Shown: positions 36,757 to 45,916 of the stretch, piece after piece | Layout: the number at the start of each line of letters is the position of its first letter | How positions within the stretch are numbered: position 1 is the first letter of the stretch | NCBI GenBank assembly: GCA_000974665.1 | Contig: BBSY01000002.1 | Location: 1,736,001 to 1,800,000 of the forward strand | Direction of reading: 5' to 3' | Length of the DNA: 64,000 nt | Source: an alpha proteobacterium U9-1i | Lineage (GTDB): Bacteria; Pseudomonadota; Alphaproteobacteria; Caulobacterales; Aquidulcibacteraceae | Position numbers and translations under genes: made by a program | The notes under the pieces: generated by a model | Seen by the model: only the letters and a program-made list of their open reading frames with translations | What the model was told of the DNA's origin: nothing | The model's database searches: none

Positions 36757-37362
36757 ATGAAGCGAACGCTGCTGGGAACGGTCGCGGCATTGTTTGCGGG
36801 TCTGAGCGCCACGCCCGCGTCCGCGCATGTGGAGGAGTTCCGCCTCGGCGTGGTGCAGCACAACATCCGAACCGACCACGGTGATCTTGCCGATCCCAAA
36901 GAGGACGGGCCGAACGTCGAGGCGGAATTGGTGTTCTCGACACCCGGCTTTCTCGAATGGGCTGGCCAACCGCGGCCCTACGCGATGGTGTCCTACAATA
37001 CAGCCGGCGACACGAGCTTCGGCGGCGTCGGCGTCTATTGGCGCCTCGAGCTTGGTGACAAATGGGCCTTCGAGCCTGGCTTCGGCTATGTGATCCATGA
37101 CGGCGAACTCGACATTCCCGACACCTTCGCACCAGACGGGCCGGAGGCGACGGCATTTGAAGCAGAGCATCAGCTGCTCGGATCGCGCGACCTCTTCCGC
37201 ACGTCGTTCGCGTTGGAGCGAGAAGTGGGTAGCCGGTTCGCGTGGCAGCTCTATTACGAGCACCTCAGCCACGGCCAAATCCTGGATACGGGCCGTAACC
37301 AAGGGTTGGATGAAGCCGGCATTCGCGTGATTTTCCGCCTCGATCCGGACGCAGCCGATTAG
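36757..37362 (+). CDS. PagL-like lipid A 3-O-deacylase (acyloxyacyl hydrolase), copy 1
   Basis: 201 residues with signal peptide (LLGTVAALFAGLSATPASA). Alternating hydrophobic strands suggest an outer-membrane beta-barrel. The PagL active-site pattern is seen as YYEHLSHGQILDTGRNQGLD followed by EAGIRV: HxS and a downstream glutamate. The conserved EPGFGYVIHDGEL also matches. Family enzymes remove the 3-O-linked acyl chain of lipid A. A second, clearly paralogous gene follows 71 bases downstream. Confidence 0.85.
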   Translation: MKRTLLGTVAALFAGLSATPASAHVEEFRLGVVQHNIRTDHGDLADPKEDGPNVEAELVFSTPGFLEWAGQPRPYAMVSYNTAGDTSFGGVGVYWRLELGDKWAFEPGFGYVIHDGELDIPDTFAPDGPEATAFEAEHQLLGSRDLFRTSFALEREVGSRFAWQLYYEHLSHGQILDTGRNQGLDEAGIRVIFRLDPDAAD

Positions 37363-37433
37363 TTTGCGGCGCCTGGCGCTTCCCCGGGGCCAATGAACCG
37401 GGCTAGTTTCGCGCGCTCATGGAGGCTGGTGGA

Positions 37434-38012
37434 ATGAGGGGACAAACGGCGGGGCTTCTTGCCCTTGGCCTCGCGCTGGGGGGCGCGGGTCGGGCGGAAG
37501 CGGTCGAAAGCGTGCATGTCGGCGTGTTGGCGCACAATGTGTGCCACGTCGATTGCAAGAACGGTAACAAGGAAGATGGCCCGGCATTAGAGATCCAAGC
37601 AAATTGGGGCTCGCCGGAATTTTTGAGCTGGGCGCTCGCACCCACGCCATACGCTGTTTTGTCGACGAACCTCGCACAAGACACAAGCTTCGTTGGTGTC
37701 GGCCTGGAGTGGAGTTTCGAGATTAACGACGATTGGTCGTTCGAACCTGGCTTTGGTTACGTCATCCACGATGGCGATATTCAAAACCCCTATCCCTCAG
37801 GCGATCCGCGCGCGGTGGAGTTCTCTGAGTCGCATGTCCTTCTCGGCTCGCGCGATCTGTTTCGCACCTCGTTCGGGTTGTCGCGCGATCTCGGTGGGCC
37901 CTGGGAAGCGCAATTGTTCTACTCGCATCTGAGCCACGGCCAGATCCTCGGCAAGGGGCGCAACCAGGGCATGGACCAAGCGGGCATTCGCATCGGCTAC
38001 CGCTTCGGGTAA
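37434..38012 (+). CDS. PagL-like lipid A 3-O-deacylase, copy 2
   Basis: 192 residues from the ATG at 37434, chosen because GGAGG lies 9 bases before it; an ATG at 37419 is in frame but overlaps that site. Signal peptide ends at GGAGRAEA. It shares FEPGFGYVIHDG, LLGSRDLFRTSF and LSHGQIL-x-x-GRNQG with the upstream copy, so the pair arose by tandem duplication. It has a distinctive early insertion with two cysteines (HNVCHVDCKNGN) absent from copy 1. Catalytic HxS and glutamine/glutamate region retained (MDQAGIR has Q where copy 1 has E). Confidence 0.83.
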   Translation: MRGQTAGLLALGLALGGAGRAEAVESVHVGVLAHNVCHVDCKNGNKEDGPALEIQANWGSPEFLSWALAPTPYAVLSTNLAQDTSFVGVGLEWSFEINDDWSFEPGFGYVIHDGDIQNPYPSGDPRAVEFSESHVLLGSRDLFRTSFGLSRDLGGPWEAQLFYSHLSHGQILGKGRNQGMDQAGIRIGYRFG

Positions 38013-38044
38013 GCTCGCGGCGCACGCCTAGAACGGGGGAGCGC

Positions 38045-39358
38045 ATGGGCGAACATCTCAGAGCACGGTATCGGCAACCCGGACCGAAGCGCGTGCTCGC
38101 GCTCGACGGCGGCGGATCGCGCGGCCTGCTGAGCCTTGGCGTCCTGCAAAAGCTCGAAACGCATTTGGGGCTGCGCAGCGGCAATCCAAACGCGTTTCGG
38201 CTGGCGGATTATTTTGATCTGATCGGCGGCACGTCCACCGGCGCGATCATCGCCACGACGCTCTCGCTCGGTTGGAAAGTACGCGACATTCGCGAGCTCT
38301 ACTTCACGCTGCTGCCGGCGATCTTCGACAAGCCGCAAGTGCCAGGCCCGCTGCGCGTGCTTATCCCCGCGTTCAAGAATAACGCTCTCACCAAAGCGCT
38401 GCGCGAGCACCTGGGTGACCGAATGCTCAATTCGGCCGATCTCAAGACCGGCCTCGCCATTCACGCCAAGCGCATCGATACGGGCTCGGCCTGGGTTCTC
38501 GTGAACAATCCGGACTGGTGCTATTTCAACGCCAAGGCGGATAGCGTCGGCATTCCAAACGCGCAATTCTACCTGCGTGACCTGGTGCAGGCATCGGCGG
38601 CGGCGCCGACCTATTTCAACGATGTGCGCATTGATCTGGCGCGCAAAGGCAATCGCGTCACAGGGCATGGCCACTTCTTCGACGGCGGCGTTAGCCCGAA
38701 CAACAATCCGGCGCTGCAATTGCTGCTCACCGTCACCGACCCAGCGTTCGGCTTCAATTGGCCGATGGGGGAGAGCAATTTGCTGATCTGGTCAGTCGGC
38801 ACCGGGTATGTGCGCAAGCGTTTCGCGAAACGCGACAAGAAGCGCCGGTCGAGCGCCAAGCCAACGTCGAACTTCCGGCGCATGTTGTACTCCAGCAAAG
38901 TGTTAGCCGCGCTTGAAGGCTATAATCACGACATCAGCCAGCAGCAGGTCACGATACTGCAAGCGCTCTCGCGCCCGCGCTTTCCCTGGTACGTCAATTC
39001 CGAAGTGCGAATGCAGACAGAGACGCCGCTGCTCTCTGGCGCTCCAGTGCTGACCTACCAGCGGATGGATGCGCGCCTTGAAATCGACGAGCCGGAATTT
39101 CGCCGCCCCGAGCACATTGAATCGCTTTTAGGCGAGGAGATGAGCAAAGAAGCCGTTGATCAACTGCGTCAGCTGGACATCAAGGACACTGGGCTCCTCG
39201 ACGTGCTCTATCGCACCGGCGAGGCGCTGGGCGAAGCGCAGCTCATCCACCGTAGCTCAGGAGGGGACAACAGGGTGCTCGCCCCCGCGCTTGCGCCCGA
39301 TTGGCCGCCAGTGAGCTTTGATCTCGCCGGCTGGCGCCAGGAAGCGCCGCGCGGTTAA
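38045..39358 (+). CDS. Patatin-like phospholipase
   Basis: 437 residues. Patatin hallmarks: oxyanion loop VLALDGGGSRGLLSLG, nucleophile elbow DLIGGTSTGAII (GxSxG) and the catalytic DGG in GHFFDGGVSPNNNPAL. No signal peptide, so probably cytoplasmic or peripheral. Such enzymes hydrolyse acyl chains from phospholipids. The C-terminal ~150 residues are not recognised. Some patatins are effectors in CBASS defence, but no nucleotide cyclase or other defence gene is present. Neighbours (PagL pair, cell-wall enzymes) point to envelope lipid metabolism. Confidence 0.85.
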   Translation: MGEHLRARYRQPGPKRVLALDGGGSRGLLSLGVLQKLETHLGLRSGNPNAFRLADYFDLIGGTSTGAIIATTLSLGWKVRDIRELYFTLLPAIFDKPQVPGPLRVLIPAFKNNALTKALREHLGDRMLNSADLKTGLAIHAKRIDTGSAWVLVNNPDWCYFNAKADSVGIPNAQFYLRDLVQASAAAPTYFNDVRIDLARKGNRVTGHGHFFDGGVSPNNNPALQLLLTVTDPAFGFNWPMGESNLLIWSVGTGYVRKRFAKRDKKRRSSAKPTSNFRRMLYSSKVLAALEGYNHDISQQQVTILQALSRPRFPWYVNSEVRMQTETPLLSGAPVLTYQRMDARLEIDEPEFRRPEHIESLLGEEMSKEAVDQLRQLDIKDTGLLDVLYRTGEALGEAQLIHRSSGGDNRVLAPALAPDWPPVSFDLAGWRQEAPRG

Positions 39359-39939
39359 GCCGGCGCGCGGCCGCTGACGAGCAACGGATAGGGGTTGAGG
39401 GACTCTGCTTCCCACCAGCGGCGGGCGGCGGTCAGCCGTTGGATTTCGAAATGCAGATGCGGCAGAGGCGCGTTGCCGGTCATCCCAACATAGCCAATTA
39501 CATCGCCTTGGCGCACATGAGCGCCTTCGCTGAGGCCGCGCGCGCGGGCGTCAAGGTGGGCGTAATAATAGACGAAACGTTCGCTTGCATCGAACTGATA
39601 GATCGTTGTGCCGCCGCGCACGCTGTCGAAAAATTTGACGATCCGACCGTCGGCGGCGGCGATCACCTCGGTACCGCGCGCCGCCATAAGGTCTATGCCT
39701 TCGTGGCTGCGCCCCTCCGACCGCGCCTCGCCCCAAGTGTCGTCCAATTGCGATACCGCCAGCCCGACAACGGGGATGATGAGGCCTAAACGCGGCGCCT
39801 CGCCCGCGCGGCGGCTTCCCTTAGTGAACTCCGCCTCGCGCGGCGCCGTGGACACGTCCCCGACGCGCGCTACTGCCAGAAGGACGCCGAAGAGGGCGAT
39901 CAGTGCGAAGGGCGCGAAAATGGTGCGCGGGCGCGTCAT
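39355..39939 (-). CDS. M23 (LytM-type) metalloendopeptidase
   Basis: 194 residues with an N-terminal membrane anchor or signal (FAPFALIALFGVLLAVA). The LytM zinc-site motifs are intact: SHEGIDLMA (HxxxD) and PLPHLHFEIQ (HxH). It should cleave peptide cross-links of peptidoglycan in the periplasm. The stop overlaps the end of the patatin gene by four bases (convergent). One of three cell-wall enzymes clustered between 39355 and 41775. Confidence 0.9.
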   Translation of the reverse strand: MTRPRTIFAPFALIALFGVLLAVARVGDVSTAPREAEFTKGSRRAGEAPRLGLIIPVVGLAVSQLDDTWGEARSEGRSHEGIDLMAARGTEVIAAADGRIVKFFDSVRGGTTIYQFDASERFVYYYAHLDARARGLSEGAHVRQGDVIGYVGMTGNAPLPHLHFEIQRLTAARRWWEAESLNPYPLLVSGRAPA

Positions 39940-40052
39940 TGTACCGTCAACCGGCGGCGAACGCTGCTGTTCCCAGTCGTGCGCCGGCGCCGGATCGCCT
40001 CATAATGGCCGTGAGGTAACGTCACGATGAACGGATTGGAGCGAGACTGATC

Positions 40053-40613
40053 ATGAATCGGCGAACACTGTTGAAGGGTGCTGGCGGCGCCTTTCTCAAT
40101 GCTACGCTTGTGGGCGGCGCTGGCGTGGCGCTGCTTGGAACCGCGCACGCGACACCCACAGCCGCGGCCTCAGCGCGGCAATTGTCCTTCGTCAATACCC
40201 ATACGGGCGAAACATTCGCCGACGCGTACTGGGAAGGCGGAGCGTACGTTCCGGACGCCATGGCGGCCATCAACCGCGTAATGCGCGATCATCGTTCGGG
40301 GGACGTACACGACATTGATCCGCGCTTGCTCGACCAACTCCACCGTCTGAAATTCGACGTTGGCGCATCAGCGCCGTTCCAGATCATTTCAGGCTACCGT
40401 TCGCCAACGACCAACGCTGCTTTGCACGCGAATTCGAGCGGCGTCGCCACGCGCAGCCTGCATATGGATGGCCGCGCTATCGATGTGCGCGTGCGTGGCG
40501 TCGATCTTACGCGCCTGCGCGACGCCGCCATCGCTATGCAGGCGGGCGGCGTCGGCTATTATCAAGCGTCGGACTTTGTGCACGTCGATACTGGCCGCGT
40601 GCGCCGCTGGTAG
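40053..40613 (+). CDS. YcbK/DUF882-family peptidase (M15-like), Tat-exported
   Basis: 186 residues. The N-terminus MNRRTLLKGAGGAFL is a twin-arginine signal. The mature domain has the family motifs ISGYRSPTTNAALHANSSGV, SLHMDGRAIDVRV (HxxxxxxD) and DFVHVDTGRVRRW (final His), giving the zinc ligands of M15/VanY-like peptidases. In E. coli the homologue MepK (YcbK) cleaves L,D-cross-links in peptidoglycan. That fits the convergent L,D-transpeptidase gene which ends two bases away. Confidence 0.9.
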   Translation: MNRRTLLKGAGGAFLNATLVGGAGVALLGTAHATPTAAASARQLSFVNTHTGETFADAYWEGGAYVPDAMAAINRVMRDHRSGDVHDIDPRLLDQLHRLKFDVGASAPFQIISGYRSPTTNAALHANSSGVATRSLHMDGRAIDVRVRGVDLTRLRDAAIAMQAGGVGYYQASDFVHVDTGRVRRW

Positions 40614-40614
40614 T

Positions 40615-41775
40615 TTAACCACCGCTCGCTGCAGTGCGTTGAGCCACGACGCCACCAGTGTCACGGAAGCGCACCGGCACGCCCGCACGAACCGCACGGC
40701 CAAGTTCGGTCGCATCCCAATTGGTGAGCCGCACACAACCGTGCGACGCCGTCTTGCTCACTTGCGATGGGTTCGGCGCGCCGTGGATGCCGTAGGTGTC
40801 CGCGGTGAGCGCGATCCACACTGCGCCAACCGGATTGTTCGGCCCTGCCGCGATCGTCAACGCGCCGTGATCGCGCTCGCCAAAGGTTGGCAGCCGCGCC
40901 GGATCGTAATGATAGGTTGGGTCAAAAGCGATCGCACGCACGGCATGATCGCCCGACGGCGCCGGCGCTTCAGAGCTGCCGATTGTGGCCGGGTAATACG
41001 CGACCAATCGATTGTCGGCATCGTAGGCGAGAACCGCGCCATCGCGCTTATCCACTTCTATCGAAGTGACGCTCGCGCTCAATTCGCCACCGCCATTGGC
41101 GACCACGATCTCGACGCCCGCCGCTGTAAAGTCCACGCCCGGATTGAGCGTGCGCAGCAGATCCTCATCCATGTGAAATTTTTCGGCGAGCGCTTCCGTA
41201 GCGCTCTCGTAGCCCACTCGCTGCAAGCGCGACATCGCTTCCAGATCATCGGGCACATCCGCGAAGGGTCCGGCGACATCTTCCGCGCTGATCACGTAGG
41301 CCACGAGGGCCGGCGATGAATCAGCTTGTTCGAGTTGGGTGAGCAGGGCGTCGTCGGCGAGGCCGCTGACTGTCAGTCCGTGGGCGCCTTGGTAGGCCGA
41401 GACGGCTTTACGCACGTTCTCGCCGTCATATCCGTCGATCACGCCCGGTGAGAAATGCGCGCGGTCCAGCAGCACTTGTATGCGAACCAGGCCCGCATCG
41501 TAGCTCACGCTTTCCGCGGGCGCTGCGGCGGTGGGCGTATCACCGGCTGGCCCCGGCGCAGGTGTAGGCGCGTCGGCCGGCGCGGCCGCCAATGGCTCAG
41601 CCAGCGTTGCTGGCATCGGGTTCGTGAAACGCGCGCTGTTCACGCGCTCCATTGTGGAGCGTGCATCAGAACTCATCTGCACCATTGGCGGTGCTGCGTT
41701 GGTGTCGGCGGCCGGCGGCGAACACGCCGCAAAGAGCAGCAGCAGCGGCGCTGCGGCGATAAATGCTAATCTCAT
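40615..41775 (-). CDS. L,D-transpeptidase (YkuD domain) lipoprotein
   Basis: 386 residues. Signal/lipobox PLLLLFAACSPPAA. A peptidoglycan-binding domain (RIQVLLDRAHFSPGVIDGYD) precedes a LysM-like segment (LAEKFHMDEDLLRTLNPGV) and the YkuD domain with the catalytic cysteine in SHGCVRLTNWDATELG and the histidine in TYGIHGAPNP. It makes 3-3 cross-links or attaches proteins to peptidoglycan. With the convergent YcbK-like endopeptidase this forms a maker/breaker pair for L,D-cross-links (inference from families). Confidence 0.93.
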   Translation of the reverse strand: MRLAFIAAAPLLLLFAACSPPAADTNAAPPMVQMSSDARSTMERVNSARFTNPMPATLAEPLAAAPADAPTPAPGPAGDTPTAAAPAESVSYDAGLVRIQVLLDRAHFSPGVIDGYDGENVRKAVSAYQGAHGLTVSGLADDALLTQLEQADSSPALVAYVISAEDVAGPFADVPDDLEAMSRLQRVGYESATEALAEKFHMDEDLLRTLNPGVDFTAAGVEIVVANGGGELSASVTSIEVDKRDGAVLAYDADNRLVAYYPATIGSSEAPAPSGDHAVRAIAFDPTYHYDPARLPTFGERDHGALTIAAGPNNPVGAVWIALTADTYGIHGAPNPSQVSKTASHGCVRLTNWDATELGRAVRAGVPVRFRDTGGVVAQRTAASGG

Positions 41776-41853
41776 GGGAGCGCCTGCTGTTTAGACTATG
41801 AGCGAAAGCGCTGCCGCCGATTTTTGTTCCGGCGATGCTGCGGTCGGCGTGGC

Positions 41854-42729
41854 CTACGCGGAACAGGATCGAGCAAGCGCCGACATTGCGTGCAGTTCAT
41901 CGGCAATGTCGCTGTATCCTAGCAAACGCCGGATTTTGCTCGTGTCGTAAGCGATATCCTGGGCGAAATTGTACGCGCTTTCCGAGGCTGACGGGCTGCG
42001 TGGCGGCAGCAGCGCAAGGCGCTCGCCCATGGTCGGCGTGTTCAGCTCACCGACATTGAAGATCTCGCCGGCGGCCAGCGGATCAGCCACCGCGAGCGTG
42101 ATTGCATGAGCAACATTGTCGACATGACCATGTGTCCACTTCCAATGCGGATACGCGTGCATGCCGTAAATCGTCGCAAGGTTGGCGTTGTCCTCCGGCC
42201 CATACACTTTGGGCAAACGCAGCACCGTGCCGGGCAGCGTGCTGCGCGACAGCACCTCGCGTTCGGCGAGGATCTTCTCGTACCAATACTCCATCGCCTC
42301 AGGCGGCGTAGCAGCTGTGCGATAGGGAAAGAGTGTCTGCCGCAGCGGCGACGTTTCCGACAGCGGCGTTGGCAAGATCGCTCCGCGCTCAAATCCCGTG
42401 AACCGTCCATAAGCGGCGTATACGTCCCCGCTCGACAGCAGCACCACTCGGGCGGCGCGGCCGTCGAAAGCCGCTATGGCTGCGCTTGCGTCGGATTGTC
42501 CCATGGCGATCGTAAGCAGCACCACGTCAGGCGCGAATGTAATCGTTTCGGGTGGAAAGCGCGTCACTGGAATTCCGGCGTGCGCGCTCCGCACCACGCG
42601 CACCTCCGGCGGCAGCTCGGCTTGGTGCTGGCCGCGGTGCAGCGCCATCACGTCCCATCCACGCGCCACCAGGGCCCGGATCACGCGTGGGCCAATGAAT
42701 CTTGTGCCGCCAATGACAAGACAACGCAT
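41854..42729 (-). CDS. NAD-dependent epimerase/dehydratase family protein
   Basis: 291 residues from the ATG at 42729. The Rossmann start is MRCLVIGGTRFIGPRVIRAL (GGTxFIG), typical of short extended SDR proteins related to CsmA/isoflavone-reductase-like epimerases. The catalytic tyrosine in YxxxK is not obvious; EYWYEKILAERE contains YEK and may supply it. Substrate unknown. Divergent from purA with 55 bases between starts. Confidence 0.8.
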   Translation of the reverse strand: MRCLVIGGTRFIGPRVIRALVARGWDVMALHRGQHQAELPPEVRVVRSAHAGIPVTRFPPETITFAPDVVLLTIAMGQSDASAAIAAFDGRAARVVLLSSGDVYAAYGRFTGFERGAILPTPLSETSPLRQTLFPYRTAATPPEAMEYWYEKILAEREVLSRSTLPGTVLRLPKVYGPEDNANLATIYGMHAYPHWKWTHGHVDNVAHAITLAVADPLAAGEIFNVGELNTPTMGERLALLPPRSPSASESAYNFAQDIAYDTSKIRRLLGYSDIADELHAMSALARSCSA

Positions 42730-42784
42730 GGAAAGCGATTGCGCTGGGCGGCATTTCAGGTCAAGCGGACGCCGGGAGTAGGCA

Positions 42785-44074
42785 ATGTCCGCAGTCGTCG
42801 TATTCGGCGCCCAATGGGGTGACGAGGGCAAAGGCAAAATCGTCGATTGGCTCTGCCATCGGGCGGATGTCGTGGTGCGGTTTCAAGGCGGCCACAACGC
42901 TGGCCACACGCTCGTCGTGGGCGAGACCACCTACAAGCTCGCGCTGCTGCCCTCGGGCGTCGTGCAGGGGAAGCTGTCGATCATCGGCAATGGCGTGGTG
43001 GTCGACCCTTGGGCGCTGGTCGAGGAGATCGCCAAGATCGAGGCGCAGGGCGTTAAGATCGCGCCGGACAAGTTGGTGCTGTCCGATCAAGCCTGCCTCA
43101 TCTTGCCGTTCCATCGAGACCTTGACGCCGCGCGCGAAGCGCAAGCGGGCGCATCCTCAATCGGCACAACGCGTCGCGGCATTGGTCCCGCATACGAGGA
43201 CAAAGTCGGCCGTCGTGCGCTGCGCGTCGCAGACCTCGCCGACGCCGATTCAATCGCCTGGAAAATCGAGCGGCTCACCGCGCATCACAATGCGCTGCGC
43301 CGTGGGCTTGATCTGCCGGAGATCGATGTCGAAGCGCTCAAGCGCGAGCTTGCCGCGATTGCTCCGAAGGTGTTGCCTTACGCCAAGCCTGCGTGGCGCG
43401 TGCTGGAGGATGTGCGCCGCGATTCGAAGAAAATTTTGTTCGAAGGCGCTCAAGGCGCGTTGCTTGACGTCGACCACGGCACCTATCCGTTCGTAACCTC
43501 TTCCAACGTTGTCGCGGGGCAAGCGGCCGCGGGCTCGGGCCTCGGCCCGCGCGCGATTACCTACGTTCTAGGCTTGGTGAAAGCGTACACCACGCGCGTC
43601 GGCGGCGGTCCGTTTCCCACCGAATTGTTCGATGATGTCGGCAAACGGCTGGGCGATGTAGGCCGCGAAGTGGGCACGAACACGGGCCGCGCGCGCCGTT
43701 GTGGCTGGTTTGACGCGGTGCTGGTGCGCCAATCGATCGCGCTGTCCGGCGCAGACGGCATAGCGCTGACCAAACTCGACGTGCTCGATGGCTTCGAGGA
43801 GATCAAAATCTGCACAGGCTACAAGCTCGGCGGAAAACTGATCGACTATCTTCCGGCGGGCGTGAAAGATCAGGCGGCGGTTGAGCCGGTGTATGAGAGC
43901 CTTGAGGGCTGGACGCAATCCACGCGCGGCGCGCGTTCATCGCGCGACCTGCCTGCCAACGCCATCAAGTACATCCGCCGCATCGAAGAACTCATCGGCT
44001 GTCCCGCGGCTTTGGTGTCCACCAGCCCCGAGCGCGATGATGTGATCCTGATGCGCGATCCCTTTAAGGCGTAA
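42785..44074 (+). CDS. purA: Adenylosuccinate synthetase
   Basis: 429 residues. Signatures: [44 protein letters not shown], and the GTP-binding [18 protein letters not shown] with [10 protein letters not shown]. It couples GTP hydrolysis to joining IMP and aspartate, the first step from IMP to AMP. The end overlaps the convergent receiver-like gene by 11 bases. No other purine genes adjacent. Confidence 0.98.
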   Translation: MSAVVVFGAQWGDEGKGKIVDWLCHRADVVVRFQGGHNAGHTLVVGETTYKLALLPSGVVQGKLSIIGNGVVVDPWALVEEIAKIEAQGVKIAPDKLVLSDQACLILPFHRDLDAAREAQAGASSIGTTRRGIGPAYEDKVGRRALRVADLADADSIAWKIERLTAHHNALRRGLDLPEIDVEALKRELAAIAPKVLPYAKPAWRVLEDVRRDSKKILFEGAQGALLDVDHGTYPFVTSSNVVAGQAAAGSGLGPRAITYVLGLVKAYTTRVGGGPFPTELFDDVGKRLGDVGREVGTNTGRARRCGWFDAVLVRQSIALSGADGIALTKLDVLDGFEEIKICTGYKLGGKLIDYLPAGVKDQAAVEPVYESLEGWTQSTRGARSSRDLPANAIKYIRRIEELIGCPAALVSTSPERDDVILMRDPFKA

Positions 44075-44447
44075 GCACCGCGTCGAGCTGCGCGATCAAA
44101 GCGGGCAACGCTGCGACGGGATCGATCGGCGTGGGCGCTTCAAGCATCGGCGCGTTTTGCAGCACCAGGTCGCTGAGCGACGTGGCGCCCCCGGTTCGCG
44201 CCAGCACGTGAATGGCGGTATCCGCGAGGCGAGGTGACCGGGCGGCGAACTCCCGCAGATCAGTCGCGCCGATTTTTGCCTGCGCCGCCACGGCAATGAG
44301 GGCATGGACGCGCAAGCGATCCGCGACGTGAATCGCCGACAGCGCGTCGGGCGCGTTGATGATGGTGCAGGGCCAATTGCGGAGCAGGGCCGGCAGCAGC
44401 ACGCGCGCTGCCGGCGACGCGCCCACGATGAGGATCGTCTTGGACAT
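44064..44447 (-). CDS. Degenerate receiver-domain protein
   Basis: 127 residues with the alternating hydrophobic strands of a response-regulator receiver ([39 protein letters not shown]), but the acidic pocket, the phospho-acceptor aspartate after strand 3 and the strand-5 lysine are not visible. No output domain. It is therefore at most a pseudo-receiver, perhaps a protein-interaction module. The start is 5 bases after the stop of the small gene upstream, so the two are probably co-transcribed. Confidence 0.6.
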   Translation of the reverse strand: MSKTILIVGASPAARVLLPALLRNWPCTIINAPDALSAIHVADRLRVHALIAVAAQAKIGATDLREFAARSPRLADTAIHVLARTGGATSLSDLVLQNAPMLEAPTPIDPVAALPALIAQLDAVLTP

Positions 44448-44452
44448 TTTCT

Positions 44453-44668
44453 CTAGCGGCTCAGCGCTTGAATTCTAAGTTTCAGGGACTGAACGAGTTC
44501 GTCGAGAGCAACGAACTGAGCCTTCAATTGGTGGCTCAGATGTAAGTCTGGAGAACGCGCGAGTAAGAGCGCGGCCGCGTTCGCTTCGGCCAGCCGCGTA
44601 ACCTCAAGGGTCAGTTCAGCGATCAATCCGATCGGCGCCGGTACGTTTTTTCGCGCGATTTGCGACAC
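44453..44668 (-). CDS. Small helical protein of unknown function
   Basis: 71 residues, GTG start at 44668 with a GGAAAG site about 8 bases upstream. The sequence is helical with heptad-like leucines (LIAELTLEVTRLAEANAAAL, FVALDELVQSLKLRIQAL). No signal, membrane segment or family recognised. It immediately precedes the degenerate receiver gene, which may be its partner. Confidence 0.45.
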   Translation of the reverse strand: MSQIARKNVPAPIGLIAELTLEVTRLAEANAAALLLARSPDLHLSHQLKAQFVALDELVQSLKLRIQALSR

Positions 44669-44779
44669 GTTCTATCTTTCCGCAGCTAGAGCGGCGCGCT
44701 GGGTACTGGATTTCGCCCTCATGGACTTGCCATTTGGCGACAATGACTTGATCTAAGGCGACACGGCGGTAACGGGAGC

Positions 44780-45808
44780 GTGACACCGGTGGCGGCGGCT
44801 GACCTTGTGCGAGCTGAAACGTGGCGCGGCTTCCGTGAATTGGCGGAGAGCTTTGGCGGCGACGCTGACGCGATCTTGCGCGAGGCCGGCGTCGATCCGG
44901 CGGCGCTCTCCAACCCCGATGCATATCTGCCCTACACGTCGCTGATGCGCACGTTCGAGATCGCGGCGCAGCGCGTTCGGCGCGACGATTTCGGCCTGCA
45001 GATGGGGCAGCGCCAGGGCGAGGGGCTGCTGGGCCCGCTTTCGGTCGCCGTGCTCAATTGCGACACCGCGCGTGAGGGCTTCGAGTGCGCGGCTCGCTAC
45101 GCGAGCTTCCACAATCGCGCCATTCGCATGGTGATTGAGGCGCTGCCGGGCCGCGACGCTGATCTCGCGTGGCAAGAGATTATGCTCAAGCACCCGCCGC
45201 GCAATGTTCAGCAAGTCGAGCGCATGGTGTCTTACCAACATCGCACGTTCAAACGCCTTGCGGGTGAGGATTATGCGCCGCTGGAGGTTTGGTTCACACA
45301 CCCGCGCTTGTCGCCGATTGAAACGTATGAGGGCGTGTTCGGCATCGCGCCGAAATTCGGTCAAGACAAGAACGGCATCGTTGTCGCGCGCGCAGTGCTC
45401 GACGCGCCGCGCCCCGGCAGAAGCGTGCACTTGCGCCAAGCAGCGATCCGTTACCTCGAAAGCTTGGACAAAGCCGGCGCCGACACCGTCACGGCGCGGG
45501 TTCGCGCTGCGCTGCGCGCTATGATGCGATCCGGCGCCGGCGCGCAAGGCGAAGTTGCTGAAGCGCTGTCATTGCACGAGCGCACAATGCAGCGCCGGCT
45601 AAAGGACGAGGGGGCGAGCTTCGAGGAAATCAAGGACGGCGTCCGTCGCGAGATGGCCGAGGCGTTTCTAGCGCAACGCGGCATTCCACTTTCGCACGTC
45701 GCGGAAATGTTGGGCTACGCGGAGGCGTCGGCGTTCTCGCGCTCATGCCGGCGCTGGTTTGGCGATCCCCCTCGCGACGTGCGCAAGCGTTTGGTGGGCG
45801 CGGCCTAG
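44780..45808 (+). CDS. AraC-family transcriptional regulator
   Basis: 342 residues, GTG start. The N-terminal ~200 residues match the arabinose-binding-type sensor domain of the OruR/ArgR-like AraC subgroup (ADAILREAGVDPAAL, VAVLNCDTAREGFECAARY). The C-terminal AraC DNA-binding domain is clear: EVAEALSLHERTMQRRLKDE and LSHVAEMLGYAEASAFSRSC. It likely regulates a nearby or distant catabolic or lipid gene in response to a small molecule; the target is unknown. Confidence 0.92.
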   Translation: MTPVAAADLVRAETWRGFRELAESFGGDADAILREAGVDPAALSNPDAYLPYTSLMRTFEIAAQRVRRDDFGLQMGQRQGEGLLGPLSVAVLNCDTAREGFECAARYASFHNRAIRMVIEALPGRDADLAWQEIMLKHPPRNVQQVERMVSYQHRTFKRLAGEDYAPLEVWFTHPRLSPIETYEGVFGIAPKFGQDKNGIVVARAVLDAPRPGRSVHLRQAAIRYLESLDKAGADTVTARVRAALRAMMRSGAGAQGEVAEALSLHERTMQRRLKDEGASFEEIKDGVRREMAEAFLAQRGIPLSHVAEMLGYAEASAFSRSCRRWFGDPPRDVRKRLVGAA

Positions 45809-45916
45809 GCCAACGCGCGCGCCGCGCGAATCGCTGCCGCTCGGCGTGCGGTTTAGGCTCCACATGATCGCGTCGAGCCGCTAGGGTCGCGCCAACTGAT
45901 TTGCCGGAGCAAGCGA

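Noticed and set aside
38045..39358. Patatin phospholipase as a CBASS-type defence effector
   Set aside because: No cyclic-nucleotide synthase, ubiquitin-like or other defence gene is nearby; neighbours are lipid A and peptidoglycan enzymes.
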